This document shows positions 1-11,031 of a stretch of 64,000 nucleotides of DNA, piece by piece. This stretch comes from Leptodactylus fallax. Its lineage: Eukaryota; Chordata; Amphibia; Anura; Leptodactylidae. Position numbers and translations under genes: made by a program. Each line of letters opens with the position of its first letter. Positions within the stretch are counted from its first letter, which is position 1. The DNA lies in assembly GCA_947044405.1 (NCBI GenBank), contig CAMRHE010000021.1, forward strand, positions 7,548,501 to 7,612,500. Direction: 5' to 3'. The notes under the pieces are model-generated. The model saw only the letters and a list, made by a program, of their open reading frames with translations. It did not search any database and was not told where the DNA came from.

Positions 1-299
1 AGGTCATAATCAATACACAACAGACAAAAAGTTTAGTAAGTAGTGTCAAAAGATAAAAGGGAGGAAAAAAAACTAGAAAACATAGAGAGAGGAAAACAAA
101 CATGGTTAAATGGGAGGGAGATCTGATATGTAAGGGGAAGGGAGAGGGGTAGAGGTGTTGACTCTAGGAAGATACCATTAAATTCTATTATATATGGTAC
201 AGTACAGATATACTGTACATTAGTCAGGAAAGCAATATGATAGGCAACTTAATACTACAAGACGATGCATAGGGTTAAGTACCAAGTTGAAAGTTCATC
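1..299. other. AT-rich sequence, nothing recognised
   Basis: No coding region, terminal repeat or RNA gene was recognised in this stretch. It is purine-rich on the + strand near 55-150. Confidence 0.5.
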
Positions 300-650
300 T
301 TAGCTGCCTTGCCTTTAAAGATGGCGGCCGCTCTGCTGCAGCGCGGCCGTCATAGCAACTGTGTCTCCACTGTATTCTACAGCAGAGACCCAGCACTGAT
401 CGTGGTCATTGCAGTACAGGGCCCCCCTTTAAATAAAAAAAATAGCCTAGTACCTTTAGTCTTGCAGGCAATTCGTCTCACAGTCAGGAGCCTTCAGAAG
501 GCTCCCAGGCTTGTCATTGCACTATAGCTGTTGAGGCTGGACTATAACCAATAGCTATGTAGCGAATACAGTTGCATTGCAGTCTATGTGACCTGCAATC
601 AAATGATTAAATCAAGTGATTAAACTTTATCATTTGACTTTAACTATACC
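300..650 (+). mobile_element. Fragment of a TTAA-family MITE (same family as 7942-10290)
   Basis: The run of landmarks matches the 5' half of the element at 7942: a segment about 'cagcagagacc', a 'ccagt/agtaccttta' segment, 'gcaggct/gcaggca', 'caggagcctt..gaaggctc', 'cctgtcat/cttgtcat' and 'ttgaggctgg'. The CCCCTT terminus is not present here, so this is an internal fragment. The small open frame at 309-527 is a by-product of the repeat and not a gene. Confidence 0.55.
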
Positions 651-763
651 ACGTCACCAATGATGCATTCCATGCTAAGCCAAGTATTAATATGTATTTG
701 GTTTCGGGATGGAGGCCGAGGGTTTTTTTTCTCTTCTTGTCCTTAAAGGTCCTTTTTACAAAC

Positions 764-1178
764 TAGTGGCGTAACTAGGAATGGCTGGGCCCCAAGGCGA
801 ACATTTGACATGAGCTCCCCCACGAACCGCCGCCCCCAACCCCTCATAGTGGCCCCTGCACACAGTATTATGCCCCATAGTGGCCCCTGTACACAGTATT
901 ATGCCCCTTGCCCCCGCACACAGTATTATGCAGCATAGTGGCCCCTGCACACAGTATTATGCAGTATAGTGGCTCCTGCACACAGTATTATGCCCCATTG
1001 TGGACCACCCATAAACAATTATTATACTCTGGGGTCTTTTCAGACCCCAGAGTATAATGATCGGAGTCCCAGGGGAGGATACAAACAAAAAAAGCAATGT
1101 TACTTACCCTCCGGACCCCCTAATGTGCCAGGCCCTGTGGCAGCCGCTAGGGCTGTTACCCCAGTATTTACGCCCCTG
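764..1178 (+). mobile_element. Non-autonomous hAT element, copy A of the hairpin/minisatellite family
   Basis: The ends are TAGTGGCGTAACTAGG at the left and TATTTACGCCCCTG at the right, which form hAT-type inverted ends. The flanks are 8-bp near-duplications (ttacaaac at 756-763, ttacaagc at 1179-1186). Inside are about five degenerate 31-bp units around 'GTGGCCCCTGCACACAGTA', then a hairpin at 1021-1058 with a 17-bp perfect stem and a 4-nt loop. There is no transposase, so it must have been moved by a hAT transposase supplied elsewhere. Other copies lie at 33467, 41452, 48479 and 55423, with related DNA at 4690-5520. Confidence 0.85.
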
Positions 1179-1613
1179 TTACAAGCTATCAAATATATAT
1201 GTCATTTTTTATTTTTCCTGTTCTATACATACTGTTTAATATATATAATCTTCATTTCCTTGTGTTTTTCTCAGAATGATATATACATAGTATAGGATGT
1301 TAATATGCACATAAAGTTTTTCTATGGAACTAACATTGGTGCTGAATTTGATGCAAAGTATGCCCTATGTACTGTAATAATATGTTTGTGGTTTCTTTTT
1401 AGAATAAATACATGAGTACATGATCATTGTTCTGTTCTGTGATGCATACAATGTGAAAGCTTATCGGGACATTGAAACTCCTTACTATGTGAATTTTTGT
1501 AATTGGTGAATGGAAACCTAATTAATGACTCATTTGTTTTTAAATAAGTGATTTTAATTTAGAATGTGAGGCTATGAGTAAGAGGTTTTACCTTGAAACG
1601 TGTAAGAGCTACA
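1179..1613. other. No gene seen
   Basis: AT-rich sequence between two transposons, with no terminal repeats or coding signal recognised. Confidence 0.4.
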
Positions 1614-1615
1614 TA

Positions 1616-1923
1616 CAGTGCCTTCGAAAGTATTCGGCCCTCTTGAACTTTTACCCCAAGCGACTTGCAGCTGTAATTGCAGCAAAAGGTGGCGCTACAA
1701 AGTATTAACTTAAGGGGGCCGAATAATATTGCACGCCCCAATTTTCAGTTTTTTATTTTTTACAAAAGTTTAAAATATCCAATAATTTCACTTCACAATT
1801 GTGTCCCACTTGTTGTTGATTCTTCACCAAAAAAATTTAAATTTTATATCCTTATGTTTGAAGCCTGAAATGTGGCAAAAGGTTGAAAAGTTCAAGGGGG
1901 CCGAATACTTTCGCAAGGCACTG
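1616..1923. mobile_element. Tc1-type MITE, 308 bp, TA target duplication
   Basis: The element is bounded by TA dinucleotides (1614-1615 and 1924-1925). Its inverted ends read CAGTGCCTTCGAAAGTATTC and the complement of GAATACTTTCGCAAGGCACTG, extending about 40 bp. The interior holds only the 3' tail typical of Tc1 families ('gcaaaaggtggcgctacaaa'). No transposase frame remains, so it is an internally deleted, non-autonomous copy. Confidence 0.85.
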
Positions 1924-1925
1924 TA

Positions 1926-3368
1926 TTTCTTAGGTGCATTTTTTTGTATGTATTTTTTACCCTATGTATTAAAAGTTAAGTTTTTTTTTATTTTATGTTT
2001 TCATAATGCTTCATCAGCTTGCAATGAGAAAGAATTTTGGTTTGAAAGATATTTGATCTATGTGACTTTTTTTTCATGTGATCAATAATAAAGGAATATC
2101 CTTTTATCCATCATCTTGGAATACTAGAATGCTGGATTTTGGGATCTTTGGTGATGTACTACACAGTTGTGGGAGCAAGGACTGCAAATGTGGCCAGCTG
2201 AAAACTTTTTTTTTTATATTCTTCTCATAAAAGTTTTGATACCCTTAGAGAAGGTTTTGGAAGCGTGAAAAAAAGGAACCTTATACTGTGTTGTTTGAAG
2301 TATTTGCTTGTTATTGTTTTTATTATTTCTATAATTTGTTTGTTAATAATTGCAAAAATACAATTCAGTACTTATTAAATGGTTTTAAACCATATCTTTT
2401 AATGACAACATACAGTGATTTGACAGAATATACTTCTAGTTTATGTACACACTTAAGCATAACAAACTTGGGTGACTTCAAAGAATAATGTACTCAAGTG
2501 CCTTACTAAGATATTATTTGAAGATTCTCTGACTTACCTATGAAAGGATATATAGAGAGTGTGTGGAGAAGTTTCAATATAGAGCTAATTAACTTATTTA
2601 GGTGAGAATTGAACTGACTGTTGTCTAGCAACCGGTTTTGTGCTTTCCTGCATTGATACCAATACACAGTGCTGAAAAATAGGATTTATCCCCTTCCAGG
2701 ATAACTAGTTTTTATATAATGTTGACTAGATTTTTATATTTTTAAATAAAGGGAATCTTTCTTCTTGCATTGATGTTTAGTTCTGACTCTGTCCATTGGA
2801 CATGAGTCTAATATATTCATAAATATAAATAAACTATTAAATTAATCATTTTATTGCATTTTTGGAGTGCTTTAATTCTTTAACCATTGTATCACGGATT
2901 GGGAGCCTATTAAAGCACCCATGAACTGTCACTACTGAGTGCCACATACAAATCTTAATTGAAGCACTGCTAACCCGATATCAGAAAGTGAAGAGGGAGA
3001 TGCTTATAGATGTATGGTGTTTCCTTACAGTGTAACAGTATTTTACAGTATCAGGTAACTAGTTTCAGGTAAGTAGCTCATTGTGTTCTGTGCTATATGT
3101 GTCATATAAGAATCTATATATGTGTTGAACTAGACATTACTGGACATTAAAACTGGGCATTATTTTCCCTGTCTTCTGAACCGGAGTGGAAGATGTTATC
3201 ATTTATTCCTTGACCTAATGTACTGATATACCTTTACCAGTGTGACTTTATGCTGATCATGTTTTGGTAATTTAAATATTTTTTGGTAGATAAATAGTTT
3301 TTAAAAATAATATTAATACAGGTTAGATTTAAAAGGCAATACTTTAAGATTTCTGTTAAAAAGAACTT
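1926..3368. other. AT-rich, non-coding stretch
   Basis: No terminal repeats, coding domain or RNA gene was recognised. Short open frames here have no familiar motif and low-complexity composition. Confidence 0.4.
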
Positions 3369-3585
3369 GGGCAGCATGGTGGCTCAGTGTTTAGCACTGC
3401 AACCTTGCAGAGCTGGAGTTCTGGGTTTAAATCCTGCCATGGACAACATCTGCAAGGAGTTTGTATGTTCTACCCGTGTTTGCGTGGGTTTACTACAGTT
3501 TCTGCCCACATTCCAAAGACATACTAATAGGGAATATAGATTGTGAGCCATATATGGGACTTTGACCACAAATAAAAAATAAACC
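3369..3585 (+). repeat. tRNA-derived SINE, copy 1 (3' truncated)
   Basis: The head carries an A-box-like segment (GGTGGCTCAGTGTTTAGCAC) and a B-box-like segment (gggtttaaatcc) at tRNA spacing, so it probably derives from a tRNA promoter. A conserved body follows ('catctgcaaggagtttgtat', 'ttccaaagacatactaatag', 'gattgtgagcc'). The two other copies, at 13158 and 28115, are longer and continue into an L2-like tail ('gcgctgtggagtatgatggcgctata' region). Here the tail is lost. The architecture resembles the V-SINE group, which is an inference from structure. The B box is mutated. Confidence 0.8.
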
Positions 3586-4422
3586 TGTCTCAATGCAATC
3601 TGCAGGCAGTGTGTTATAGAGCAGAGTGATACATAGTTTTATGAGAATAATAATACATTTTATTTATATAGCGCCAACATATTCCACAGCACTGTACAAC
3701 TTGTAGGGTGCAAGTACTGACAAAAAAGATACATTACAAAGAAATATTCAATTCACACACTGGGACTGAGGGCCCTGCTCGCAAGAGCTTACAATCTATG
3801 AGGTAGAGGGGGTGACACAAAAGGTTGCAGGGGCGGCAACAAATGTAGCATTGTTTACACAATGGTCAATTTTGTAATAGAGGTTACTGTCATTACACAT
3901 ATTTAAGCTGTATGAGCCGTCACCAGTTGTGTCCTTTAACATGCAGATGGTGCCTGGACATATAAAGCTAGTCTGATACAGCATCATATCCTGTGAGGTA
4001 ATGTTGAAGCATAAACAGAGGAGGGTACGTTTTAGGGATTCTAACTATGGAAGGGTTTGCATTAGGAGTTGTGATAGGCCTGTCTGAAAAGATGTGTCTT
4101 TAGTTTACGCTTGAAGCTGTGGAAATTGGGGGTTAATCTGATAGTCTGGGATAGAGCATTCCAGAGAAGTGGTGCAACTCGGAAGAAGTCTTGTATACGA
4201 GCGTGGGAGGTTCTGATAATAGAGGATGTTAGTCTTAGGTCATTGAGTGAACGGAGAGTACGGGTTGGGCGATAGACAGAGATGAGGGAGGAAATGTAGG
4301 GAGGTGCAGCATTATGGAGAGCCTTGTGAATGAGGGAGATAAGTTTATATTGTATTCTGTATTGAATAGGCAGCCAATGTAGTGACCGGCACAGACCGGA
4401 GGCATCGTTGTAGCGTCTAGAC

Positions 4423-5867
4423 CAGGGGTGTCAAACTAATTTTCTCCGGGGGCCACTTCAGCCTCACGGGGTACCTTGAAGGGCCAAGATTATTTTACAC
4501 ATGTATAAAAGTAACTTCTCCTTAACAGTTAAGCGAGCTATTAAGCAGTAGTTACATTTGTACATTACTACTGTTACAATCAGCCCTTTGAGGTCAACCA
4601 GGAAGAACATAATGTATTGTTAAAACCTAAGACATTGGCATGTTACATGCTATCCTCATCCTTTTCTGAATATATAAAAAATTAAGCACTATACAAATAC
4701 TGTTTACCCCTGCAAACGGTATTATGCTCTATAGTTGCCTCTGCACACGGTATTACGTCCCACAGCGGCCCCTGCACACGGTATTATGCTCCATTGTTGC
4801 CCCTGCACACGGTATTATGCTCAATAGTTGCCCCTGCACACGGTATTATGCTCAATAGTTGCCCCTGCAAACGGTATTATGCTCCATAGTGGCCCCTGCA
4901 CACTGTATTATGCTCCATAGTGACCACTGCACACGGTATTATGCTCAATAGTGGCCCCTGCATTGGTATTATGCCCCATAGTGGCCCCTGCACACGGTAT
5001 TATGTCCCATAGTGACCCCCCACCCATGAACTATTATTATACTCTGGGGTCTTTTCAGACCCCAGAGTATAATGATCGGAGACCCAGGTGGTGACAAACA
5101 TAAAACTAGTGTTACTTACCTGGGCTCCGTTGCGCTCCCTTTGTTCGGCCTTCTTCAATGTCGCACAGACCGGCGTCGCGACATAATGACGTCGGCCTGG
5201 CTCACGTGATGCCTGGGACGTCACCAAAGAAGGCCGAAGCCGGATGGGAGCAACATCGGATCGCCGGAGAGGTGAGTAACACAGGTTTTTATGTTTATCA
5301 CCTCCCCTGGGTCTCCGATTATTATATTCCGGGGTCTGAAAAGACCCCGGAGTATAATAATAGCAGTATTTGATGGGGATCGCCGGCCGCAGCCTCACTT
5401 ACCATCCCCGCTCCTGCAAACAGCCGCTTCTGCGTCCCACAGCAGAAGGGGAAGCGGGGGCGGCCACGACCAGCAGCGGGGATCGGTAAGTAAATAGGCC
5501 GTTACGCACCGGGGATACTCCAGCAGGCAACGGCCTATTTATATATATAAAAAAACGTATCCTCACCTGCCTTCATGCCGCCGCCTCCTCTTCTTCTTGT
5601 CCCCGACGTCTGCGTGTCAGCATAGGAGGCGCGATGACGTCATTGTATCGCCGCCTGCGCTGACATGCAGAGGTCTTGTAAACCAGCCCAGGACAGGTAT
5701 CACGCAGCTTTGTTTTTGTTTTTTTTTTAAGCGGCCTGTCCTGGGCTGGTTTACATTACATAGACAATAAAAAATGCCACGGCCCTGCGGGCCAGATAAG
5801 TGTCGGGCCGGATAACAGAAGGCAGCGGGCCGGATTCGGCCCGCGGGCCTTGTGTTTGACACCTGTG
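4423..5867. mobile_element. hAT element (CAGGGGTGTCAAAC ends) inserted in the L2
   Basis: The left end reads CAGGGGTGTCAAACTAAT and the right end GTTTGACACCTGTG, forming inverted termini of the widespread 'CAGGGGTGTCAAAC' hAT group. A perfect 8-bp duplication GTCTAGAC flanks it (4415-4422 and 5868-5875). GC-rich ends ('cgggccggattcggcccgcg') are typical of this group. No transposase is seen. The centre (about 4690-5520) is filled with DNA of the hairpin/minisatellite hAT family, so the element is composite. A second member of the same terminal group is at 55258-57430. Confidence 0.9.
4690..5520. repeat. 31-bp minisatellite plus paired hairpins nested in the hAT at 4423
   Basis: About ten degenerate 31-bp units ('GCCCCTGCACACGGTATTAT', 'GCTC(C/A)ATAGT') occupy 4690-5010. 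Two hairpins follow, at 5036-5073 (CTCTGGGG/CCCCAGAG core) and 5321-5358 (TTCCGGGG/CCCCGGAG core), separated by an inverted GTAAGTAAC/GTTACTTAC-type pair. These are the internal parts of the family at 764, 48479 and 55423. The CAGTGGCGTAACTA terminus is not found here, so it is either a terminally decayed nested copy or captured internal DNA. Confidence 0.7.
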
Positions 5868-7265
5868 GTCTAGACTGATAGATGAGCCTGGCCGCAGCAT
5901 TCAGAATAGATTGTAGAGGGGAGAGTTTAGTAAGTGGAAGACCGATTAGTAAGGAGTTACAGTAGTCAAGGCGAGAGTGAATCAGGGCAACAATAAGTGT
6001 CTTTAGTGTATCTGTGGTAAGGAAAGGGCAGATTCTGGAGATGTTTTTGAGGTGGAGATGACAAGAGCATGCAAGTGATTGGATATGGGGGGGTGAAGGA
6101 AAGGTCTGAGTCAAACAAAACCCCGAGGCAGCGGGCATACTGCCTAGGAGTTTTGGTAAGGCCAGAGACTGCAATGGAGATATCAGTAACAGATCTATTA
6201 GATGGTGGAAACAGCAGTAGTTCAGTCTTTGAGAGATTCAGTTTCAGATAGAGCGAAGACATGATATTAGAGACAGCAGAGAGACAATCACTGGTGTTCT
6301 GTATTAGTGCAGAGGTGATGTAACGGGATGACGTATATAATTGGGTGTCATCAGCATAAAGATGGTATCGGAAGCCAAATCTAGTGATGGTTATCCAATG
6401 GGTGCTGTGTAGAGGGAGAAGAGCAGGGGACCTAGGACCGAGCCCTGAGGAACACCAACTGCAAGGGGAAGATGGGAAGAAACAAAGCCACCCGCAAATG
6501 ATACACAGAAAGTGCGGTCAGAGAGATAAGAGGAGAGCCAGGAGAGAGCGATGTCTGTGATGTCAACAGAGCGGAGCATAGTGAGCAGTTGTTGATGGTC
6601 AACAGTGTCAAATGCTGCTGAGAGATCTAGAAGAATAAGAAGAGAGAAGTCACCTTTGGATTTAGCCGTCAGGAGATCATTGGAGACTTTTGTGAGGGCC
6701 GTTTCAGTAGAGTGCAGAGTGCGGAAGCCAGATTGTAAGGGGTCAAGAAGAGAGTTAGCAGAAAGATAGCGGATTAAACGAGAATAGACCAAGCGTTCCA
6801 AGATTTTGGAGATAAAAGGAAGGTTAGAGACAGGTCCATAGTTAGCAGCACAGGACGGGTCAAGGGAGGAATTTTTCAGTAGTGGAGTTATGACAGCATG
6901 TTTGAAAGAGGATGAGAAAATTCCAAAAGAGAGAGAGAGGTTATATATTTTAGTAAGGTAAGTCGTGACGGCAGGCGACAGAGAAGGTATGAGGGGAAAT
7001 GGTCACTACTGGAGGTCATAGGGCGAGAAGAGGAAAGTAGCTGAGATACTTCCTCCTCTGTACAGGTTCAAAAGATGAGAATGAACAGTCTGAAGTGCGG
7101 CTGGTGAGGGGGTCAGTGCCACCTGGGGATTGGGCAGTTATTTCCTGATGGATCTTATCAATTTTATCATGGAAATAAGAGGCCAGGTCATCTGCGCTAA
7201 GGTCTGTGAATGGCATCTGCACCTTAGGGGTAAGTATGGAATGAAAGGTTTCAAAAATATTCAGT

Positions 7266-7937
7266 ATTTTTTGCTATAAATGGGGCGGTCTTATCAGTGA
7301 TTAAAAGCTATTTCTGTATGCACATTCAAAGAGGGGAGGCTGCCAGTCATTGCTAGGATCACCTCCTTGACTTTATACCAAAAAAAGAGCAGAAATGAAT
7401 GATAATGTTATGAGTCAGTTCCTCCTGTCATAATGTAGAAAACAAAACTAACAGTAAGGTACAGAATGGGGCATGTTAGTTTATTGTGTTTGCTTTGGTT
7501 AAAGCAGGAATATGTTAAGATTTTTATATGGATTGTAATAATTGAAAACACTATAAAAATGAAAATCCAATTTCTAATAAAATTATTTTACATAATATTT
7601 TGTTTTCTAATGATACATTTCCTTCCATTCTGTACCATACAATAAGGAAGATGTTGTCACTTTTGGAGATTCTTCAAAATATCTACAGAACCATCAGAAC
7701 AATATATGAATACATCTATCTAAAAAGTATTATGAATCTGTTCATTCTGCCCAAGTGTAGAAAGCCAACCTGACTAATAAGCTACAGAAATGGGGAGTGT
7801 TTATTGTACTTATTTCAGTAAAAGTAGGAACATTTTAATATTTTTATGTGGATTGTCAAAACAAAAAAGAACTCTATAAAAAATTTATAATTAAATCATT
7901 TTAAAAACATTTTATTTTCTTATGATAAATTTTTTTT
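7266..7937. repeat. Diverged direct repeat of about 180 bp, no gene
   Basis: The stretches about 7435-7615 and 7750-7925 align loosely in order ('gtagaaa', 'cagaatgggg/cagaaatgggg', 'ttagtttattgtgtt/gtgtttattgtactt', 'ttttatatggattgt/ttttatgtggattgt', 'aactctataaaa'). Part of the intervening sequence (about 7632-7730) recurs near 10560-10650 ('ggatgttgtcactcctgg', 'catctataaaaccatca'). This suggests an old, unnamed repeat family. No coding signal is seen. Confidence 0.45.
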
Positions 7938-8296
7938 TTAACCCCTTCCCAACATCCATCATACTATTACGGTGGATGCCAGCTTACAGGGTCTCTGCTG
8001 TAACGTACAATGGAGACCTGGAGCTAATGCCCATGATCAGAGTGAGCTCTGATCATGGGCATAGCACTGTGCTGTGGCCCCCTGAATTCAAAAATGTCCC
8101 CAACGGCCCAGTACCTTTAAAGCTGCAGGCTGGCTCCCACGCAGGAAGATCGCAGGAGCCAACCTGTTTCTATGACAGCCAGGAGCCTTATGAAGGCTCT
8201 CAGGCCTGTCATAGGAATATTACTATTGAGGCTGGTCTATGACTCAAATAACTCACTCAATGACTCAAAGTTCAAATCAACCCCCTTTCCCTAGAA

Positions 8297-9804
8297 CCGT
8301 GATGGTGAACCTATGGCACGCGTGCCAGAGAGGGCACGCAGAGCCCTCTCAGTTGGCACGCGCGCCGTCACCATATCTCACTAACGGGGAATCCGGTCCA
8401 GGATTCCCCATTAGTGAGCGATCGCTTCTTTCAGCTGTATGTGCAAATGCACATACAGCTGAAAGCTGTCAGTGTAAGCTGCGGTCCATAGGACCGCTGC
8501 TTACACAGTACATGCTAAATGCTGTACTCTGAAAGGACCTTCTGACGTCATAAGGTCACATGACAGGGTAGGCGTGTCTTTGCTTGTAAGAAGCTCCTTC
8601 CACATGAAGAAAAGTATCACGAGAAGTGGAGGAACATGCAGAGATGTGGGGTGCAGGGTGTAGTGTGGGGAGGAGAGATGTGGGGCTCGGGGTGTAGTGT
8701 GGGGGGAGAGATGTGGGGTGCAGGGTGTAGTGTGGGGGTTAGAGATGTGGGGTGCAAGGTGTAGTGTGGGGTTAGAGATGTGGGGTGCAGGGTGTAGTGT
8801 GGGGGTTAGAGATGTGGGTTGCAGTATGTAGGGTGTAGTGTGGGGGTTAGAGATGTGGGGTGCAGGGTGTAGTGTGGGTGTTAGAGATGTGGGTTGCAGT
8901 ATGTAGGGTGTAGTGTGGGGGTTAGAGATGTGAGATGCAGAGTGTAGTGTGGGGGAGGAGAGATTTGGGGTGCAGTATGTAGGGTGCAGGTGTTGTGTGG
9001 GGGTTAGAGATGTGGGGTGCAGGGTGTAGTGTGGGGGAGAGATGTAGGGTGCAGGGTGTAGTGTGGGGGGAGAGATGTGGGGTTCAGGGTGTAGTGTGGA
9101 GGAGAGATGTAGGGTGCAGGGTGTAGTGTGGGGGGAGATGCAGAGTGTAGTGTGGGGGATAGAGATGTGGGGTGTAGTGTGGGGGTGCAGTGTGTAGTGT
9201 GGGGGAGAGATGCAGAGTGTAGTGTGGGGGAGGAGAGATGTGGGGTGCAGTATGTAGGGTGCAGGGTGTAGTGGGGGGTAGAGATGCAGGGTGTAATGGA
9301 GGGGTAGAGATGCAGGGTGTAGTGGGGGGTAGAGATGCAGGGTGTAGTGGGGGGTAGAGATGCAGGGTGTAGTGGGGGGGGGTAGAGATGCAGGGTGTAG
9401 TGGGGGGTGCAGAGATGCAGGGTGTATTGTGGGGTGCAGAGATGCAGCGTGTATTGTGGGGTGCAGAGATGCAGGGTGTATTGTGGGGTGCAGAGATGCA
9501 GGGTGTATTGTGGGGTGCAGAGATGCAGGGTGTAGTGTGGGATACAGGGTGTGGTGTGGGGGGAGAGATGCAGGGTGTAGTGTGGGGGGAGAGATGCAGA
9601 GTGTAGTGTGGGGGGGAGAGATGTGGGATGTAGGCTGCTTGCAAGAGGGAGGAATGGGGGTGCAGGCTGCTTGCGAGCAAGAGGGGGGATGCTGGGGAAT
9701 CATGTTAATTTAAGGTGAAATTGCCGTGTTGGCACTTTGCAATAATATAGTGGGCTTTGGGTTGCAGTTTGGGCACTCGGTCTCTAAAAGGTTCGCCATC
9801 ACTG
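8297..9804. mobile_element. hAT (Charlie-like) element with 8-bp duplication CCCTAGAA
   Basis: The left end reads CCGTGATGGTGAACCTATGG and the right end AAAAGGTTCGCCATCACTG, inverted hAT ends. The perfect 8-bp duplication CCCTAGAA lies at 8289-8296 and 9805-9812. Sub-terminal sequence ('ggcacgcgtgccagagaggg' left, 'gttggcactttgcaataata' right) belongs to a hAT family known from patchily distributed tetrapod lineages, a recollection that I could not check. There is no transposase. About 1 kb of its interior is a minisatellite, so the element is far longer than its unexpanded form would be. Confidence 0.9.
8620..9640. repeat. GT-rich minisatellite, about 30-bp unit, inside a hAT
   Basis: The unit is approximately 'gagatgtggggtgcagggtg' followed by 'tagtgtggggg', with length variants from about 26 to 45 bp. 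Units at 9280-9540 are the most uniform and carry 'gagatgcagggtgta'. Strand asymmetry is strong (G-rich on +, C-rich on -). This produces long open frames on both strands (for example 8501-9703 on minus, rich in His, Pro, Thr and Ser), which are not genes. Confidence 0.9.
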
Positions 9805-10290
9805 CCCTAGAATATATATAAACTAAAAAATTACTGTGAAGCACATACACATTATGTATCCCAGTGTTCGAAAAGCCCAGTCTAAAAATGTATGACAATT
9901 TTCCCATACAGTGAACGACGTAGCGGGAAAAAAAAAATCAAAAGTGCCGAACCGCCGCTTTTTCGCTATTTCGCCTCTGATAAAAATTTGAATAAAAAGT
10001 GATCAAAGCAATAGACATTCCCCAAAATGATATGATATAACTAAAAAGAACATCTGGCCCCGCAAAAAAGATGCCCTATGCACGGAAATATAAAAATGTT
10101 ACAGGTGTCAAAATATGGTGACTTTAACAAAATTTTTTTGCAAAGTTTTGGATTTTTGTTAAGTGGTTAAAATGTAAATAAAATTATATCAATTTGGTAT
10201 CCCCAAAAATGTACCGAAACATAGAATACAGATGACATGTCATTTTGGCTGCACAGTGAACGCTGTCAAAACGAAGCCCGTAAGAAAGTC

Positions 10291-10884
10291 ATGTAAGTTT
10301 TTTTTTCTCTCCACACCCATGTAATTTAATATACATTTACTATGCATATTATTTGGTCTGCAATTATATTAGAATTCTAGCAATCATAATAAATATTCTC
10401 TGATGCTAAAAGCAATATCTATATCTACTGAGGTACTTCATAGTGTCCTGTCCGTCAAATGGTCAAAGCTCGCCCTCCAGCTTGTTGAAGAAATCAGGAA
10501 GTGAGAAGAAGAGATAGCAGGCAAACTGGTGAGAGAGGGAGATGGGAAAACCCCTTTTATCTGAACCATACACTGAAAAGGATGTTGTCACTCCTGGTGA
10601 ATTCTCAACACATCTATAAAACCATCAAAAGCAAAACATTATAGTAATTTCTAAAACACTGGGACTTGGACACCTGTAAAGTAACAGTGAAAGATTATTA
10701 CACCAGTTCAGATGACAAGATTACCTTAAAGCATCCCAGAAGGCTTTTCGAACCTAAGCTAAATTTATCATTCAGTGTGTATGTGTGTGTGTGTGGTGGG
10801 GGTGGGGAAATTTATCAATCAAAATACTCCAGAATTCTAGCATCATTTACTCCAAAAAAAATGTCTAACATGCTGTGAACCACA
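10291..10884. other. No gene seen
   Basis: AT-rich sequence between the TTAA MITE and the DIRS element. Part of it (about 10560-10650) recalls 7632-7730. A short GT run lies at about 10776-10796. Confidence 0.4.
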
Positions 10885-11031
10885 TTTCCCCTTACGTCCA
10901 ACAGCAGCACAATATGGGGTATCTCTGCCCCTGTGTACTGGTAGGACAGGCGGAATTTTTAATTTACATAATTAATTAAGTGATACTCCTCTATAAGAGG
11001 CAAAGGAGACCTCCCCTCACTGTGTTTTTTT
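10885..11031 (+). repeat. DIRS left inverted terminal repeat
   Basis: It starts at ATTTCCCCTTACGTCCAACA and runs through 'ctgtgtactggtaggacagg', 'aattaattaagtgatactcc' and 'gaggcaaaggagacctcccc'. It is complementary to 15484-15620, apart from a few substitutions. Its outermost ~35 bases are matched instead by the internal region at 15350-15384. Confidence 0.9.

Larger units (their letters stand above)
4066..7222 (-). pseudogene. L2 ORF2 reverse transcriptase (interrupted, truncated)
   Basis: Minus-strand fragments read in order as an L2 ORF2 without its endonuclease. At 7222-7016 lies the pre-RT segment (FTDLSADDLASYFHDKIDKI). At 6801-6391 lie reverse-transcriptase blocks with FDTVDH and GVPQGSVLGPLLF. 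Near 6340-6363 lies YADDTQLY, the catalytic YADD box, intact. At about 6260-5876 lie KLNLSKTELLLFPP and HSRLDYCNSLL..LQSILNAAARLIYQS. After the hAT the protein resumes at 4414 with LHWLPIQYRIQYKLI and ends with LLWNALSQTIRL...FKRKLKTHLF near 4080. In life it would copy L2 RNA into target DNA in the nucleus. Frame changes between blocks plus the insertion make it dead. Confidence 0.85.
3640..7265 (-). mobile_element. L2-clade LINE, 5'-truncated, minus strand, split by a hAT at 4423-5867
   Basis: The 3' end (minus strand) finishes with 'ggcgctatataaataaaatg' and an ATT/ATA-rich tail at about 3640-3670, the usual L2-type terminus. Coding sequence for ORF2 runs from 7222 down to about 4066, followed by a short 3' UTR containing 'gattgtaagctcttgcgagc'. 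The 5' end, including the endonuclease, is missing, as expected for incomplete reverse transcription. The hAT insertion splits the C-terminal coding part and left an 8-bp duplication (GTCTAGAC). Confidence 0.88.
7942..10290 (+). mobile_element. TTAA-type MITE (CCCCTTCCC end), split by a hAT
   Basis: The left edge is TTAA (7938-7941) followed by CCCCTTCCCAACATCC. Internal landmarks ('cccatacagtgaacg', 'ctggccccgcaaaaaagatgcccta', 'tatggtgac', 'tttggtatcccc') match the elements at 20179 and 62805. The right CCCCTT terminus is absent, so the copy is 3'-truncated near 10290. TTAA targets are used by piggyBac and Kolobok transposases, and the CC(C)CTT start fits piggyBac better than the AGGG start of T2/Kolobok, but I cannot settle it. 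A hAT sits at 8297-9804. Confidence 0.7.

Noticed and set aside
300..530. CpG-island promoter (gcggccgc word at about 324) for a host gene
   Set aside because: The sequence matches an internal part of the TTAA MITE and no exon follows.
3369..3440. tRNA gene
   Set aside because: A- and B-box-like words belong to a tRNA-derived SINE. The cloverleaf is not kept and three copies share the SINE body.
8501..9703. A 400-residue open frame on minus, rich in His, Pro, Thr and Ser
   Set aside because: It is the translation of the G-rich minisatellite inside the hAT. Overlapping frames on both strands are open as well and there is no domain.
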